Positions 6,398 to 13,340 of a stretch of 15,652 nt of DNA are shown in pieces. Each line of letters starts with the position of its first letter. Position 1 is the first letter of the stretch. A model generated the notes under the pieces. It was not told the origin of the DNA. It did no database searches and saw nothing but the letters and a program-made list of their open reading frames with translations. Source of the DNA: Pavlovales sp. CCMP2436. Lineage: Eukaryota > Haptophyta > Pavlovophyceae > Pavlovales. The DNA is taken from positions 74,386 through 90,037 of the forward strand of contig MU631347.1 in the NCBI GenBank assembly GCA_026770615.1, written 5' to 3'. The position numbers were made by a program, and so were the translations under genes.

Positions 6398-7084
6398 GCA
6401 ATTAAACACCCGGAGCAGCTGGAAATATTACGGAAAATCCTGCCCGCACTCACGTCGGCATTATGCGGACCAATGTGCTTCCGGTTCGTCACACGCCACA
6501 CAACACTCATACATGCACTCAGACACCAACCGACGACAGCGGAGAAACCACAATTGTACACCCCGCATGTCGGGGTCGACGGGTCATGTATCAAACCAGA
6601 TGGAAACGGCGAGGCTCGAGCAGCCGGTGCGGTGTGTTTTTACGTACTCTTATCACACCACATCCGCGGCACGACACGTACCCCAGAGGCACATATCCTC
6701 ACCTGCACATTCTCAGGCGATCAAACGGTTGTCAACGTAGAATGCGATGCGGTCACACTGGCCTTACAAGCACTGACTCGCGAGCAAGAGCTATTCATCG
6801 GATGGGACCATGACACAGGCGGAAAACGCCTAGACTGGCACAGACGGCACCTAGACCGCAATACCCTACCACACGGGTTAAGGGATCCCACGAGCTATGA
6901 TGCAAACCCTCACTTCTACCGCCTACTCAGCCTCAAACAATGTGACGAGGCGCACGGACGCTACAGGAACGCGACTCACACTGCGGCTCATACCAAATCG
7001 GATGATGAAGAAGCCAGAATTATAAGTACCCCGGGAGCGGTACGTTACGATGACGCCTCGACTGGATGCGCTTTGGTGTTATGA
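6398..7084 (+). pseudogene. RNase H-like domain of LINE copy 1, truncated by inversion
   Basis: The frame opens after TAG at 6395 and its first ATG is at 6473. Numbered from that ATG, it has VGVDGSC (Asp36), as in the first beta strand of RNase H (xxDGSC), then VECDAVTLALQAL (Glu90) matching the metal-binding Glu helix, then LFIGWDHD (Asp112 or 114) as the third acidic residue. HTAAHTKSDDEEAR (169-182) resembles the late His loop. In retroelements this domain removes RNA from the RNA-DNA hybrid. The final Asp-containing helix should follow. At about residue 195 (YDDAS) the frame crosses the inversion joint and ends eight residues later in unrelated sequence, so the domain is broken. RNase H is followed by a zinc finger in many LINE polyproteins, as it is here in copy 2. 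Confidence 0.65.
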
Positions 7085-7430
7085 CTCGAAGCGATCTCTT
7101 CTGGATTTTTTTTTTCACGATTGGTAAGCGTAAGCGTGGCCGTCCTCGGCTGGGCCTGAGGGTGGGCTCAAGCTGCATGGGGGGTCTAGTCGGGTCTGCA
7201 CCTGGGAATGAGGCTTCGTCTGGTAGTGCTAAGGGTGTGACTCGGGACGAGCTCTTCTGGATGCCCTTTGAGGGTATGACTCAATGCGGTCTCTTATGGT
7301 TTTGTTTTTTCCCGATTGGTATACGTAAGCGTGGCTGGCCTCGGCTGGGCCTGAGGGTGGGCTCAGTCTGCATGGAGGGTATGGTCGGGTCTGCACCTGG
7401 GAGTGAGTCATCGTTATTCGGAGGTTGATT
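7062..7430. repeat. ~196-bp tandem duplication inside LINE copy 1
   Basis: The segment starting TGGATGCGCTTTGG at 7062 repeats at 7258 (TGGATGCCCTTTGA). Both contain CGTAAGCGTGGC and CCTCGGCTGGGCCTGAGGGT. The first unit ends in a tail that instead matches, inverted, the sequence just right of the inverted block (CGAGCCACACCCTCAGCACT, about 9025-9044). Copy 2 has the unit once (about 12400-12510). The duplication therefore arose in copy 1, probably before the inversion. Confidence 0.7.
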
Positions 7431-8022
7431 GCGGTTCAAGCGTATTCGTTTGGCAGGAGTTGTCTGTGTGCTGGTGTCCTTTGGGGGTATGGGCTCATGC
7501 TGCATAGGTGGTATGGCCGCTGGTAACTCGTTTTGTGCGATGCTGTCCGTAGGGGTAATGAGTTCGTACTGAATGGGTGGTAAGGATGATGGTACCTTAT
7601 TGTTTTGGGCGATGCTGTCCGTTAGGGGTATGGGCTCATACTGCATAGGTGGTATGGCCGCTGGTGCTTCGTTTGGGGCGATGCTGTCTATTGGGGATAT
7701 GTGCTCATACTGCGTAGGAGGTAAGGCTGATGGTTCCTTGTTTTGAGCGATGCTGTCCGTTGGGGGTATGGGCTCGTACAGGGGATCGCGGGCAAAAAGA
7801 ACGGCGCTTTTTGAGGTGAGGCTGAGGCTGAGTTTCTTAGCAAATTACATACAAACAATTGTAAAATTTTGGTCAAAATTACTATTGAAGGGCAAAAAAA
7901 CGAGGCTCAGTTTCTTAATACGACAGTTTCTTATTGCCCGCGATCCCCTTTATTGTATAAAATTAGTATAGGTGGTATGGCCGCTGGTGCTGTGTTTTGA
8001 TTCAGTTCCCTTGCTGCCCGCT
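7281..8022 (-). pseudogene. proline-rich tandem-repeat ORF, copy 1, broken
   Basis: On the minus strand it encodes repeats such as PPMQYEPIPLTDSIAQNN of the 23-residue type seen intact at 11815-12765, followed by the same basic segment (TTPAKRIRLNRNQPPNN). It is broken in three ways. The ATG of copy 2 (GCATGG) is GCAAGG here, near 8015. The first repeat is out of frame. A family A MITE (7777-7952) is inserted in the repeats. The longest surviving frame is 7281-7646. It has no recognised function; the repeat array differs in number from copy 2, as is usual for tandem repeats. Confidence 0.7.
7777..7952. mobile_element. MITE family A, copy 3
   Basis: A 176-bp element bounded by TA (7777-7778 and 7951-7952), with ends CAGGGGATCGCGGGCAA and GCGATCCCCTT. 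The empty site is in LINE copy 2 at 11841-11860, where ACCTATACAATACGAGCC has a single TA (11851-11852). This directly shows a TA target duplicated on insertion. An 11-bp addition lies next to the insertion in copy 1. Confidence 0.95.
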
Positions 8023-8046
8023 TGGCGGTCTGGGCGGCTCACATGG

Positions 8047-8514
8047 CTACCATAACTTATACGCGTCGTATATGGATATATTGTCCTTGGTGGACGCCGC
8101 TGATGCTTCGATTGCCGCTTCGCGTGATTTGTGCATTCTGAGGCTATGGCGTAGGAGAGTGTAGTGTAAGTCGCCGGGCTTAGGTGCGTCACCAGTGTCG
8201 ACGTCCTTCTTTCTGAGCTTTTCTTTGACACTTAATCCTACCCTTCCGGTGAAGTAGTCCGGCCGAGATATCATGTGTGTCGCCATTGATTTTGATTTGG
8301 CGGGTCCTAGGCGCGGGGACAGTTGCTTGCAGAGAGAGCGGCGGAGGTCTTGGCGGTGCTTTTCCGCTACCGAGCACTCGTGGTATAGGTGATGCTTTGT
8401 GTCTTGTGAGTTGAGTGCTTTGCATAGAGGGCAGGTGAGGCCCATTGTTTCGGACTTTCCGTCAATGGTAATTGTAGTGGTGGCCAACGCCGAAATTCTG
8501 CTGCCCCTCGGCAT
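8047..8514 (-). CDS. LINE C-terminal zinc-finger ORF, copy 1 (inverted block)
   Basis: A 155-residue frame identical in sequence to that at 11313-11780 but on the opposite strand. It holds C28-x2-C31-x10-H42-x4-C47 (CPLC...HHLYHEC), the CCHC finger found after RNase H in many non-LTR retrotransposon polyproteins, thought to help bind nucleic acid. The remainder is basic and Ser/Lys-rich and ends KDNISIYDAYKLW. It overlaps the preceding frame (8462-9046) by about 53 nt in a different frame, as in copy 2. Within this block it no longer follows its RNase H part, so it could not be made as part of the parental polyprotein. Confidence 0.65.
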   Translation of the reverse strand: MPRGSRISALATTTITIDGKSETMGLTCPLCKALNSQDTKHHLYHECSVAEKHRQDLRRSLCKQLSPRLGPAKSKSMATHMISRPDYFTGRVGLSVKEKLRKKDVDTGDAPKPGDLHYTLLRHSLRMHKSREAAIEASAASTKDNISIYDAYKLW

Positions 8515-9018
8515 TGTGGCGGTATGATTTGAGTACCAATCTGGCCATGTGTTTGGTGTATTTTTCCGTGGGTCGCTGTTGGCCCCTAACTCGTGGGAGG
8601 CGCTGAGCCGACGTGCTTTCTTTTAACCACATGGCTTCTACACTGGCCATTCTACCTATGCCGGGGGCATGTTTGACGGGGCCTCTCTTCTCTAGGCGAT
8701 CCCTCGCAACTCTGTCTATTAGCGCATGGCGTGCTGCTCGTTGGTCTGATGTGATGATGTCTCCTGTCGCAGTGGCCGCTATTGCCCAGCACTGGGCCGT
8801 GAGCGTGTTTTGTGTGAGCTGTAATGTGACGGCTGATCTGTGTACTGCTACTGTCTTTGAGCCCCAGTTGCTCAATGCGTTCTGCACGAGCTTTATGACA
8901 GCCGGGGGTTGGAAATGGGGACGCAAATCAGCCTGGCTGCGCCAGTTGTCGCCTCGTGTGGAGATGAAGAGGCTAGTCTCTTTCTTTAGCGCCTCTGCTA
9001 TCACTATTCTAACTCTCG
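8462..9018 (-). pseudogene. RNase H-to-zinc-finger linker segment, copy 1 (inverted)
   Basis: Minus-strand counterpart of 10763-11365. It starts at the inversion joint with IVIAEALKKETSLF, the likely last RNase H helix, and runs through RSQADLRPHFQPPAVIKLVQ and RHALIDRVARDRLEKR to KSYRHNAEGQQ. From about 8822 downward on the plus strand it matches copy 2 with no difference I can find; nearer the joint there are several substitutions (for example NWGSKTVAVH against DQGSKAVAVH). Codons 5' of 9018 in this frame are tail sequence, not original coding. Confidence 0.6.
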
Positions 9019-9740
9019 AGACCGTCTCGAGCCACACCCTCAGCACTTCCAGGAGCAGCCAGTCCCACCATACATCAAGAACCCAAATCAGGACTATCTA
9101 ATCACACCATACACCACGAATCCGCAGCAGGCCCGTCAAACAAGCACGCATTAATCTCGGACAAGCCCGTCATATCCATACACGAAAATCACCCACGCAC
9201 AATGCGCTCATCTACCGAACGGGCCTTTAAGACCATCCGGTCAACCACGGTGACACACCACTCGGGCGGCAAGAAACCCAAAACCAAATATGAGCCAGCA
9301 AACTCAAAGTTGCCAAAACACAATCATGAGCCAGCAAGCCCGCGATTTCTCGCATTCCAAAGCCCTGCGCCCGAGGCCCACCCCCGGCAAGGGGTGGGAT
9401 AGACTGGGCCAGCAGACAAGCCGCGTATATTTGCGATCTCTGTCCCTCGGGGCAAGAATCGTAATATATGTGATACAGGCTAGTGAAGAAGTAATGCTTT
9501 GTGTCGCGCAGGTGTGCCGCGCTCGCAGATGGTGCTGCATTTTCAGACGACGCGAGGGAGAGCAGTGGAGGTCGATCAGCGCGCCAGTCGAGAGTCGTCA
9601 GTCGTCGATCGTCGTGTGCCTGAACTGATCAGCGGTGAGACGGTATCCGTGTGCTCGGGGTGGATCCCTGGATCTGAGTGTTTTTCAACACTTAAATCCA
9701 GTGAGATCCTCTCGAGGACGGAGGTTGAACTAGAAACGTA
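9019..9740 (+). other. LINE 3' tail, copy 1
   Basis: Matches 12490-13174 of copy 2. It contains the repeated phrase ATGAGCCAGCAA, a conserved hairpin (CCCACCCC 9377-9384 with GGGGTGGG 9391-9398) and, near the end, a long stem (CTGGATCTGAGTGTT 9668-9682 with AACACTTAAATCCAG 9687-9701) plus a short stem (TCCTC 9707-9711 with GAGGA 9714-9718). No poly(A) follows. Similarity ends at about 9740. A frame at 9290-9628 shares a short stretch (ALRPRPTP, KGWDR) with copy 2, but the two diverge in reading, so I treat it as untranslated. Confidence 0.65.
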
Positions 9741-9956
9741 TTGCTATAATTCCGCAGCGCAGCTTGCGGAGCCCAGGAATTATCGCTCTATGATTCTCGG
9801 GAATTCCGGTGTACCGTACGTTTACGGGCCGGAGCCCGTAAACAGGCAATTTATTAACGGGCAATATTAACAGGCAATTTATCTCCCGACATTCGTACAA
9901 TAACGGAACTCCCCGACTGTCAATGAATAAGCCTTATCGTCCGACAGTGGGATAGG

Positions 9957-9959
<3 letters not shown>
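9741..9959. repeat. hairpin-rich spacer between LINE copies
   Basis: ATAATTCC (9746-9753) pairs with GGAATTAT (9776-9783), with CCGCA/TGCGG stacked inside. GTTTACGGGC (9820-9829) pairs perfectly with GCCCGTAAAC (9834-9843). AACAGGCAATTTAT occurs at 9841-9854 and again at 9869-9882. No gene is present; this may be part of a small structured element. Confidence 0.65.

Positions 9960-9998
<39 letters not shown>
9960..9998. repeat. (GA)n microsatellite
   Basis: An uninterrupted GA dinucleotide run of about 19 units, followed by GCGAGCGAGGG. It ends about 30 bp before the 5' boundary of LINE copy 2. Confidence 0.95.
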
Positions 9999-10006
<8 letters not shown>

Positions 10007-10053
10007 GGAGGTATTTTAAGAACAGAAAGTTCACATCGGCATTATGCGGACCT

Positions 10054-10591
10054 ATGTGCTTCCTGTTCGTCACACGCCACACAACACTCATACATGCTCT
10101 CAGACACCAACCGACGACAGCGGAGAAACCACAATTGTGCACCCCGCATGTCGGGGTCGACGGGTCATGCATCAAACCAGATGGAAACGGCAAGGCTCGA
10201 GCAGCCGGTGCGGCGTGTTTTTACGTACTCCCATCACACCACATCCGCGGCACGACACATGCCCCAGAGGCACATATCCTCACCTGCACATTTTCAGGCG
10301 ATCAAACGGTTGTCAACGTAGAATGCAATGCGGTCACACTGGCCTTACAAGCACTGACCCACGAGCAAGTGCTATTCATCGGATGGGACCATGACACAGG
10401 CGGAAAACGCCTAGACTGGCACAGACGGCACCTAGACCGCAACACCCTACCACACGGGTTAAGGGATCCCACGAGCTATGATGCAAACCCTCACTTCTAC
10501 CGCCTACTCAGCCTCAAGCAACGTGACGAGGCGCATGGCCGCTACAGGAACGCGACTCACACTGCGGCTCATAACAAATCGGATAATGAAG
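10054..10591 (+). pseudogene. RNase H-like domain of LINE copy 2, split by a MITE
   Basis: About 95% identical at DNA level to 6473-7010 by eye. It carries the same GVDGSC, VECNAVTLALQAL (Asp of copy 1's ECDAV is Asn here) and LFIGWDHD motifs and the HTAAHNKSDNE loop. The frame runs into the MITE at 10592 and stops at 10627-10629. Removing the 169-bp insertion restores continuity with 10763 onward: the frame resumes as ARILRTPGAVRHDDASRARI, which supplies the probable last Asp-containing helix. As it stands the domain is interrupted. Confidence 0.65.
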
Positions 10592-10762
10592 TACAGGGGA
10601 TCGCGGGCAATAAGAACGGCGGGTTTTGAGGCTGAGGCTGAGTTTTTTAGAAAAATACATACAAACAATGGTTAACTTTTGGTTATATTTTCTATTGAAG
10701 GGCTTAAAAACGTGGCTCAGTTTCATAACACAACGGTTTCTTATTGCCCGCGATCTCCTGTA
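10592..10762. mobile_element. MITE family A, copy 4
   Basis: A 171-bp element bounded by TA (10592-10593 and 10761-10762), with ends CAGGGGATCGCGGGCAAT and GCGATCTCCTG. The empty site is in LINE copy 1 at 7001-7020 (GATGATGAAGAAGCCAGAAT); the expected TA is AA there, one substitution away. The net insertion of 169 bp shifts the RNase H reading frame. Confidence 0.95.
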
Positions 10763-11365
10763 GCCAGAATTCTAAGAACCCCGGGAGCGGTACGTCACGA
10801 CGACGCCTCGAGAGCTAGAATAGTGACAGCAGAGGCGCTAAAGAAAGTGACCCGGCTCTTCATCTCCACACGAAACGTCAACTGGCGTAGCCAGGCTGAT
10901 TTGCGTCCCCATTTCCAACCCCCGGCTGTCATAAAGCTCGTGCAGAACGCATTGAGCGACCAGGGCTCAAAGGCAGTAGCAGTACACAGATCAGCCGTCA
11001 CAGCACAGCTCACACAAAACACGCTCACGGCCCAGTGCTGGGCAATAGCGGCCACTGCGACAGGAGACATCATCACATCAGACCAACGAGCAGCACGCCA
11101 TGCGCTAATAGACAGAGTTGCGAGGGATCGCCTAGAGAAGAGAGGCCCCGTCAAACATGCCCCCGGCATAGGTAGAATGGCCAGTGTAGAAGCCATGTGG
11201 TTAAAAGAAAGCACGTCGGCTCAGCGCCTCCCACGAGTTAGGGGCCAACAGCGACCCACGGAAAAATACACCAAACACATGGCCAGATTGGTACTCAAAT
11301 CATACCGCCACAATGCCGAGGGGCAGCAGAATTTCGGCGTTGGCCACCACTACAATTACCATTGA
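10763..11365 (+). pseudogene. RNase H end and linker to the zinc finger, copy 2
   Basis: Continuation of the RNase H frame after the MITE. It starts ARILRTPGAVRHDDASRARI and continues with RSQADLRPHFQPPAVIKLVQ, TLTAQCWAIAATATGDIITS and RDRLEKRGPVKHAPGIGRMA, ending near KSYRHNAEGQQNFGVGHHYN before a stop at 11363-11365. The middle has no recognised domain but lies where LINE proteins have a basic connector between RNase H and the CCHC finger. The zinc-finger frame begins inside its last 53 nt in another frame, and copy 1 shows the same arrangement. Confidence 0.6.
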
Positions 11366-11780
11366 CGGAAAGTCCGAAACAATGGGCCTCACCTGCCCTC
11401 TATGCAAAGCACTCAACTCACAAGACACAAAGCATCACCTATACCACGAGTGCTCGGTAGCGGAAAAGCACCGCCAAGACCTCCGCCGCTCTCTCTGCAA
11501 GCAACTGTCCCCGCGCCTAGGACCCGCCAAATCAAAATCAATGGCGACACACATGATATCTCGGCCGGACTACTTCACCGGAAGGGTAGGATTAAGTGTC
11601 AAAGAAAAGCTCAGAAAGAAGGACGTCGACACTGGTGACGCACCTAAGCCCGGCGACTTACACTACACTCTCCTACGCCATAGCCTCAGAATGCACAAAT
11701 CACGCGAAGCGGCAATCGAAGCATCAGCGGCGTCCACCAAGGACAATATATCCATATACGACGCGTATAAGTTATGGTAG
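11313..11780 (+). CDS. LINE C-terminal CCHC zinc-finger ORF, copy 2
   Basis: 155 residues from ATG 11313 (MPRGSRISALATTTITIDGK) to TAG at 11778. The finger C28-x2-C31-x10-H42-x4-C47 matches the pattern CPLC...HLxxxC seen at the end of non-LTR retrotransposon reverse transcriptase proteins. The first 15 or so residues overlap the previous frame. Either the parental element joins the two by frameshifting, or one indel in an ancestor split a single polyprotein. The protein-like quality of this frame seems to begin around ISALATTTIT, so the ATG may not be the natural start. The next ORF starts 34 nt downstream. The DNA appears identical to the inverted copy at 8047-8514. Confidence 0.7.
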   Translation: MPRGSRISALATTTITIDGKSETMGLTCPLCKALNSQDTKHHLYHECSVAEKHRQDLRRSLCKQLSPRLGPAKSKSMATHMISRPDYFTGRVGLSVKEKLRKKDVDTGDAPKPGDLHYTLLRHSLRMHKSREAAIEASAASTKDNISIYDAYKLW

Positions 11781-11814
11781 CCATGTGAGCCGCCCAGACC
11801 GCCGAGCGGGCAGC

Positions 11815-12765
11815 ATGGAAACTGAATCAGCAGTCATACCACCTATACAATACGAGCCCATACCCTCAACGGACAGCATTGCTCAAAACAAGGAACCATC
11901 AGCCTTACCACCTATGCAGTATGAGCCCATACCCCCAACAGACAGCATCACTCGAAACGAAGCACTAGCGGCCACACCACCCATACAATATGAGCTCATA
12001 CCCCCAACGGACAGCATAGCTCAGAACAATAAACCATCAGCCTTACCTCCTATGCAGTATGAGCCAATACCCCCAACAGACAGCATAGCCCAAAACGAAG
12101 CACCAGCAGCCATACCACCTGTGCAGTATGGGCCCATACCCCTAACGGACAGCAGAGCCCAAAACGAGGCACCAGCGGTTATTCCATTTCCGCCGTATAT
12201 GCCCATACCCCCAACGGACAGCATCGCTCAGTATGAGCCTATATCCTCAACGGCCATACCACCTATGCGGCAAGAGCCCATATCCCCAACGGACACCAGT
12301 GCACTGACCACCCCTGCCAAACGAAAATGCCTGATGCGCAGCCAACCTACGAATAATGAAGATTCATTAACAGGTGTTAACCCGACCACGCCCTTCATGC
12401 ATCCTAAGCCCAACCTCAGGCCCAGCAGAGGCCAGCAACGCTTACGCACATCAAACGTGGAAAAACGCAACCAGAGACCGTCTCGAACCAAAACCTCACT
12501 GCTACCAGGAGCAGCCAGTCCCACCGAACCCAAAACAGGACCAGCCAGTCCCGCCATACGCCACGAATCCGCAGCAGGCCCGTCACGCATGCGCGCACTG
12601 ATCCATGACAAGTCCGTCATAGTCATCCACGCATACTACGCTCAGCAACCAAACGGGCCCTTGAAACCGGCCAGTCACCCACGCTGTCATATCACTCGGG
12701 CGAAAAAAAACCTAAATCCAAACATGAGCCAGCAAGCTCAAAAAGTCTTCAAAACGCAAACATGA
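11815..12765 (+). CDS. proline-rich 23-residue tandem-repeat protein of the LINE
   Basis: 316 residues from ATG 11815, chosen because it has A at -3 and G at +4 and because the frame upstream of it is the shadow of the zinc-finger ORF. Residues 8 to about 165 are seven tandem units of 23 residues (69 bp): PPMQYEPIPPTDSIAQN plus a variable Ala/Ser/Glu-rich link, at 8, 31, 54, 77, 100, 123 and 148. The last two are degenerate. A basic stretch follows (PAKRKC at about 168, possible nuclear signal), then a Pro/Ser/Arg-rich tail. No enzyme motif, signal peptide or membrane span. Such an ORF after the zinc finger is not a standard LINE part. It may be a third protein of the element or a captured gene. 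In copy 1 it is broken. Confidence 0.6.
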   Translation: METESAVIPPIQYEPIPSTDSIAQNKEPSALPPMQYEPIPPTDSITRNEALAATPPIQYELIPPTDSIAQNNKPSALPPMQYEPIPPTDSIAQNEAPAAIPPVQYGPIPLTDSRAQNEAPAVIPFPPYMPIPPTDSIAQYEPISSTAIPPMRQEPISPTDTSALTTPAKRKCLMRSQPTNNEDSLTGVNPTTPFMHPKPNLRPSRGQQRLRTSNVEKRNQRPSRTKTSLLPGAASPTEPKTGPASPAIRHESAAGPSRMRALIHDKSVIVIHAYYAQQPNGPLKPASHPRCHITRAKKNLNPNMSQQAQKVFKTQT

Positions 12766-13174
12766 GCCAGCAAGCCCGCCACACCCTGCAACCCAAAGCC
12801 CTGCGCCCAAGGCCCACCCCCGTTAAGGGGTGGGATAGAACGGGCCGGAAAATAAGCCGCGCATATTTGTGGTTTTTGCCCCCCGGCGCAAAAATCTCAA
12901 CATATGCGAGTCAGGCTAGTCAGGAGGTAACGTTTGGAATGTGCGAAGGTGGGCCGCGCTTGCAGACGGCGCTGCATTTCCAGACGACGCGAGGGAGAGC
13001 AGTGGAGGTCGGTCAGCGCGCCAGTCGAGAGTCGTCAGTCGTCGATCGTCGTGTGCCAGAACTGATCAGCGGTGGGGACGGTATCCGTGTGCTCGGGGTG
13101 GATCCCTGGATCTGAGTGTTTTTTCAACACTTAAATCCAGCGAGATCCCCTTGGGGACGGACGTTTAACTATAA
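12490..13174 (+). other. LINE 3' tail, copy 2
   Basis: Overlaps the end of the repeat-protein ORF and continues as probable untranslated tail. CCCACCCC (12813-12820) pairs with GGGGTGGG (12827-12834); the loop differs from copy 1 while the stem is kept. CTGGATCTGAGTGTT (13106-13120) pairs with AACACTTAAATCCAG (13126-13140). TCCCC (13146-13150) pairs with GGGGA (13153-13157), where copy 1 has TCCTC with GAGGA. Homology stops near 13174 without poly(A). Confidence 0.65.
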
Positions 13175-13176
13175 AT
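13170..13176 (+). promoter_or_regulatory. possible TATA box at the LINE boundary
   Basis: TATAAAT lies at the last bases of the LINE copy 2 tail, 165 nt before the F-box gene ATG. Copy 1 has TAGAAAC at the corresponding place. Position and sequence suit a core promoter, but no other element supports it. Confidence 0.3.
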
Positions 13177-13340
13177 TACACACCACTCAACTTTTGAAAC
13201 TTGACGATTGAGCTCTTCGGACGGATCGGCCGGCTTCCCGGGAAGGTGGTCAAGACTGCAACGAGACGGGGAAGGAGAGCAAGTCGCTGGCCACGACGAG
13301 AGCAAGGGCGCTCGATTGGATTGCTCAACCTTCAAGCTCG

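Larger units (their letters stand above)
6119..9740. mobile_element. LINE-like element, copy 1, internally inverted
   Basis: Fragment of a non-LTR retrotransposon. Order: ORF relic (6119-6383, plus), RNase H-like segment (6398-about 7060, plus), an inverted block (about 7061-9018) holding the proline-repeat ORF, the zinc-finger ORF and the RNase H downstream segment on the minus strand, then the 3' tail (about 9019-9740, plus). Copy 2 (10031-13174) has the same parts all on the plus strand, which proves the inversion. The junctions lie at CTCGA sequences (7053-7060 and 9013-9031). A unit of about 196 bp is duplicated at the left of the block (7062-7257 and 7258-about 7430). A family A MITE sits in the repeats. 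No reverse transcriptase is seen, so the element is 5'-deleted and not autonomous. Confidence 0.75.
10031..13174 (+). mobile_element. LINE-like element, copy 2, colinear
   Basis: 5'-truncated non-LTR retrotransposon copy, about 2.97 kb without its MITE. Order on the plus strand: RNase H (10054-10591, resumed at 10763), linker (to 11365), zinc-finger ORF (11313-11780), proline-repeat ORF (11815-12765) and structured 3' tail (to about 13174). Homology with copy 1 begins at TCACATCGGC (10031), the usual look of 5' truncation. No reverse transcriptase, poly(A) tail or clear target duplication is visible. The 3' end lies 167 bp before the F-box gene start. Confidence 0.75.

Noticed and set aside
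7053..9031. Programmed invertible switch with a recombinase
   Set aside because: No recombinase gene is present, only about 6-8 bp of shared sequence at the joints, and just one inverted example; a one-off rearrangement is simpler.
8613..9101. 162-codon plus-strand frame, repeated at 10795-11214 on the minus strand
   Set aside because: It is the exact antisense of the RNase H linker segment in both copies; duplication explains its apparent conservation.
11596..11814. N-terminal extension of the proline-repeat ORF (MSKKSSERRTSTL...)
   Set aside because: It lies inside the zinc-finger ORF in another frame. Conservation there follows from the finger, and a well-placed ATG exists at 11815.
11836..12310. 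CRISPR-like array of 69-bp units
   Set aside because: Units are contiguous without unique spacers, diverge gradually and keep a coding frame; this is a protein tandem repeat in a eukaryote.
13170..13180. Helitron interpretation of the LINE tail (hairpin followed by CTAG/CTAT)
   Set aside because: The copy ends are CTAG and CTAT rather than a constant CTRR, the hairpin lies too far from the end, and RNase H plus a CCHC finger indicates a non-LTR element.
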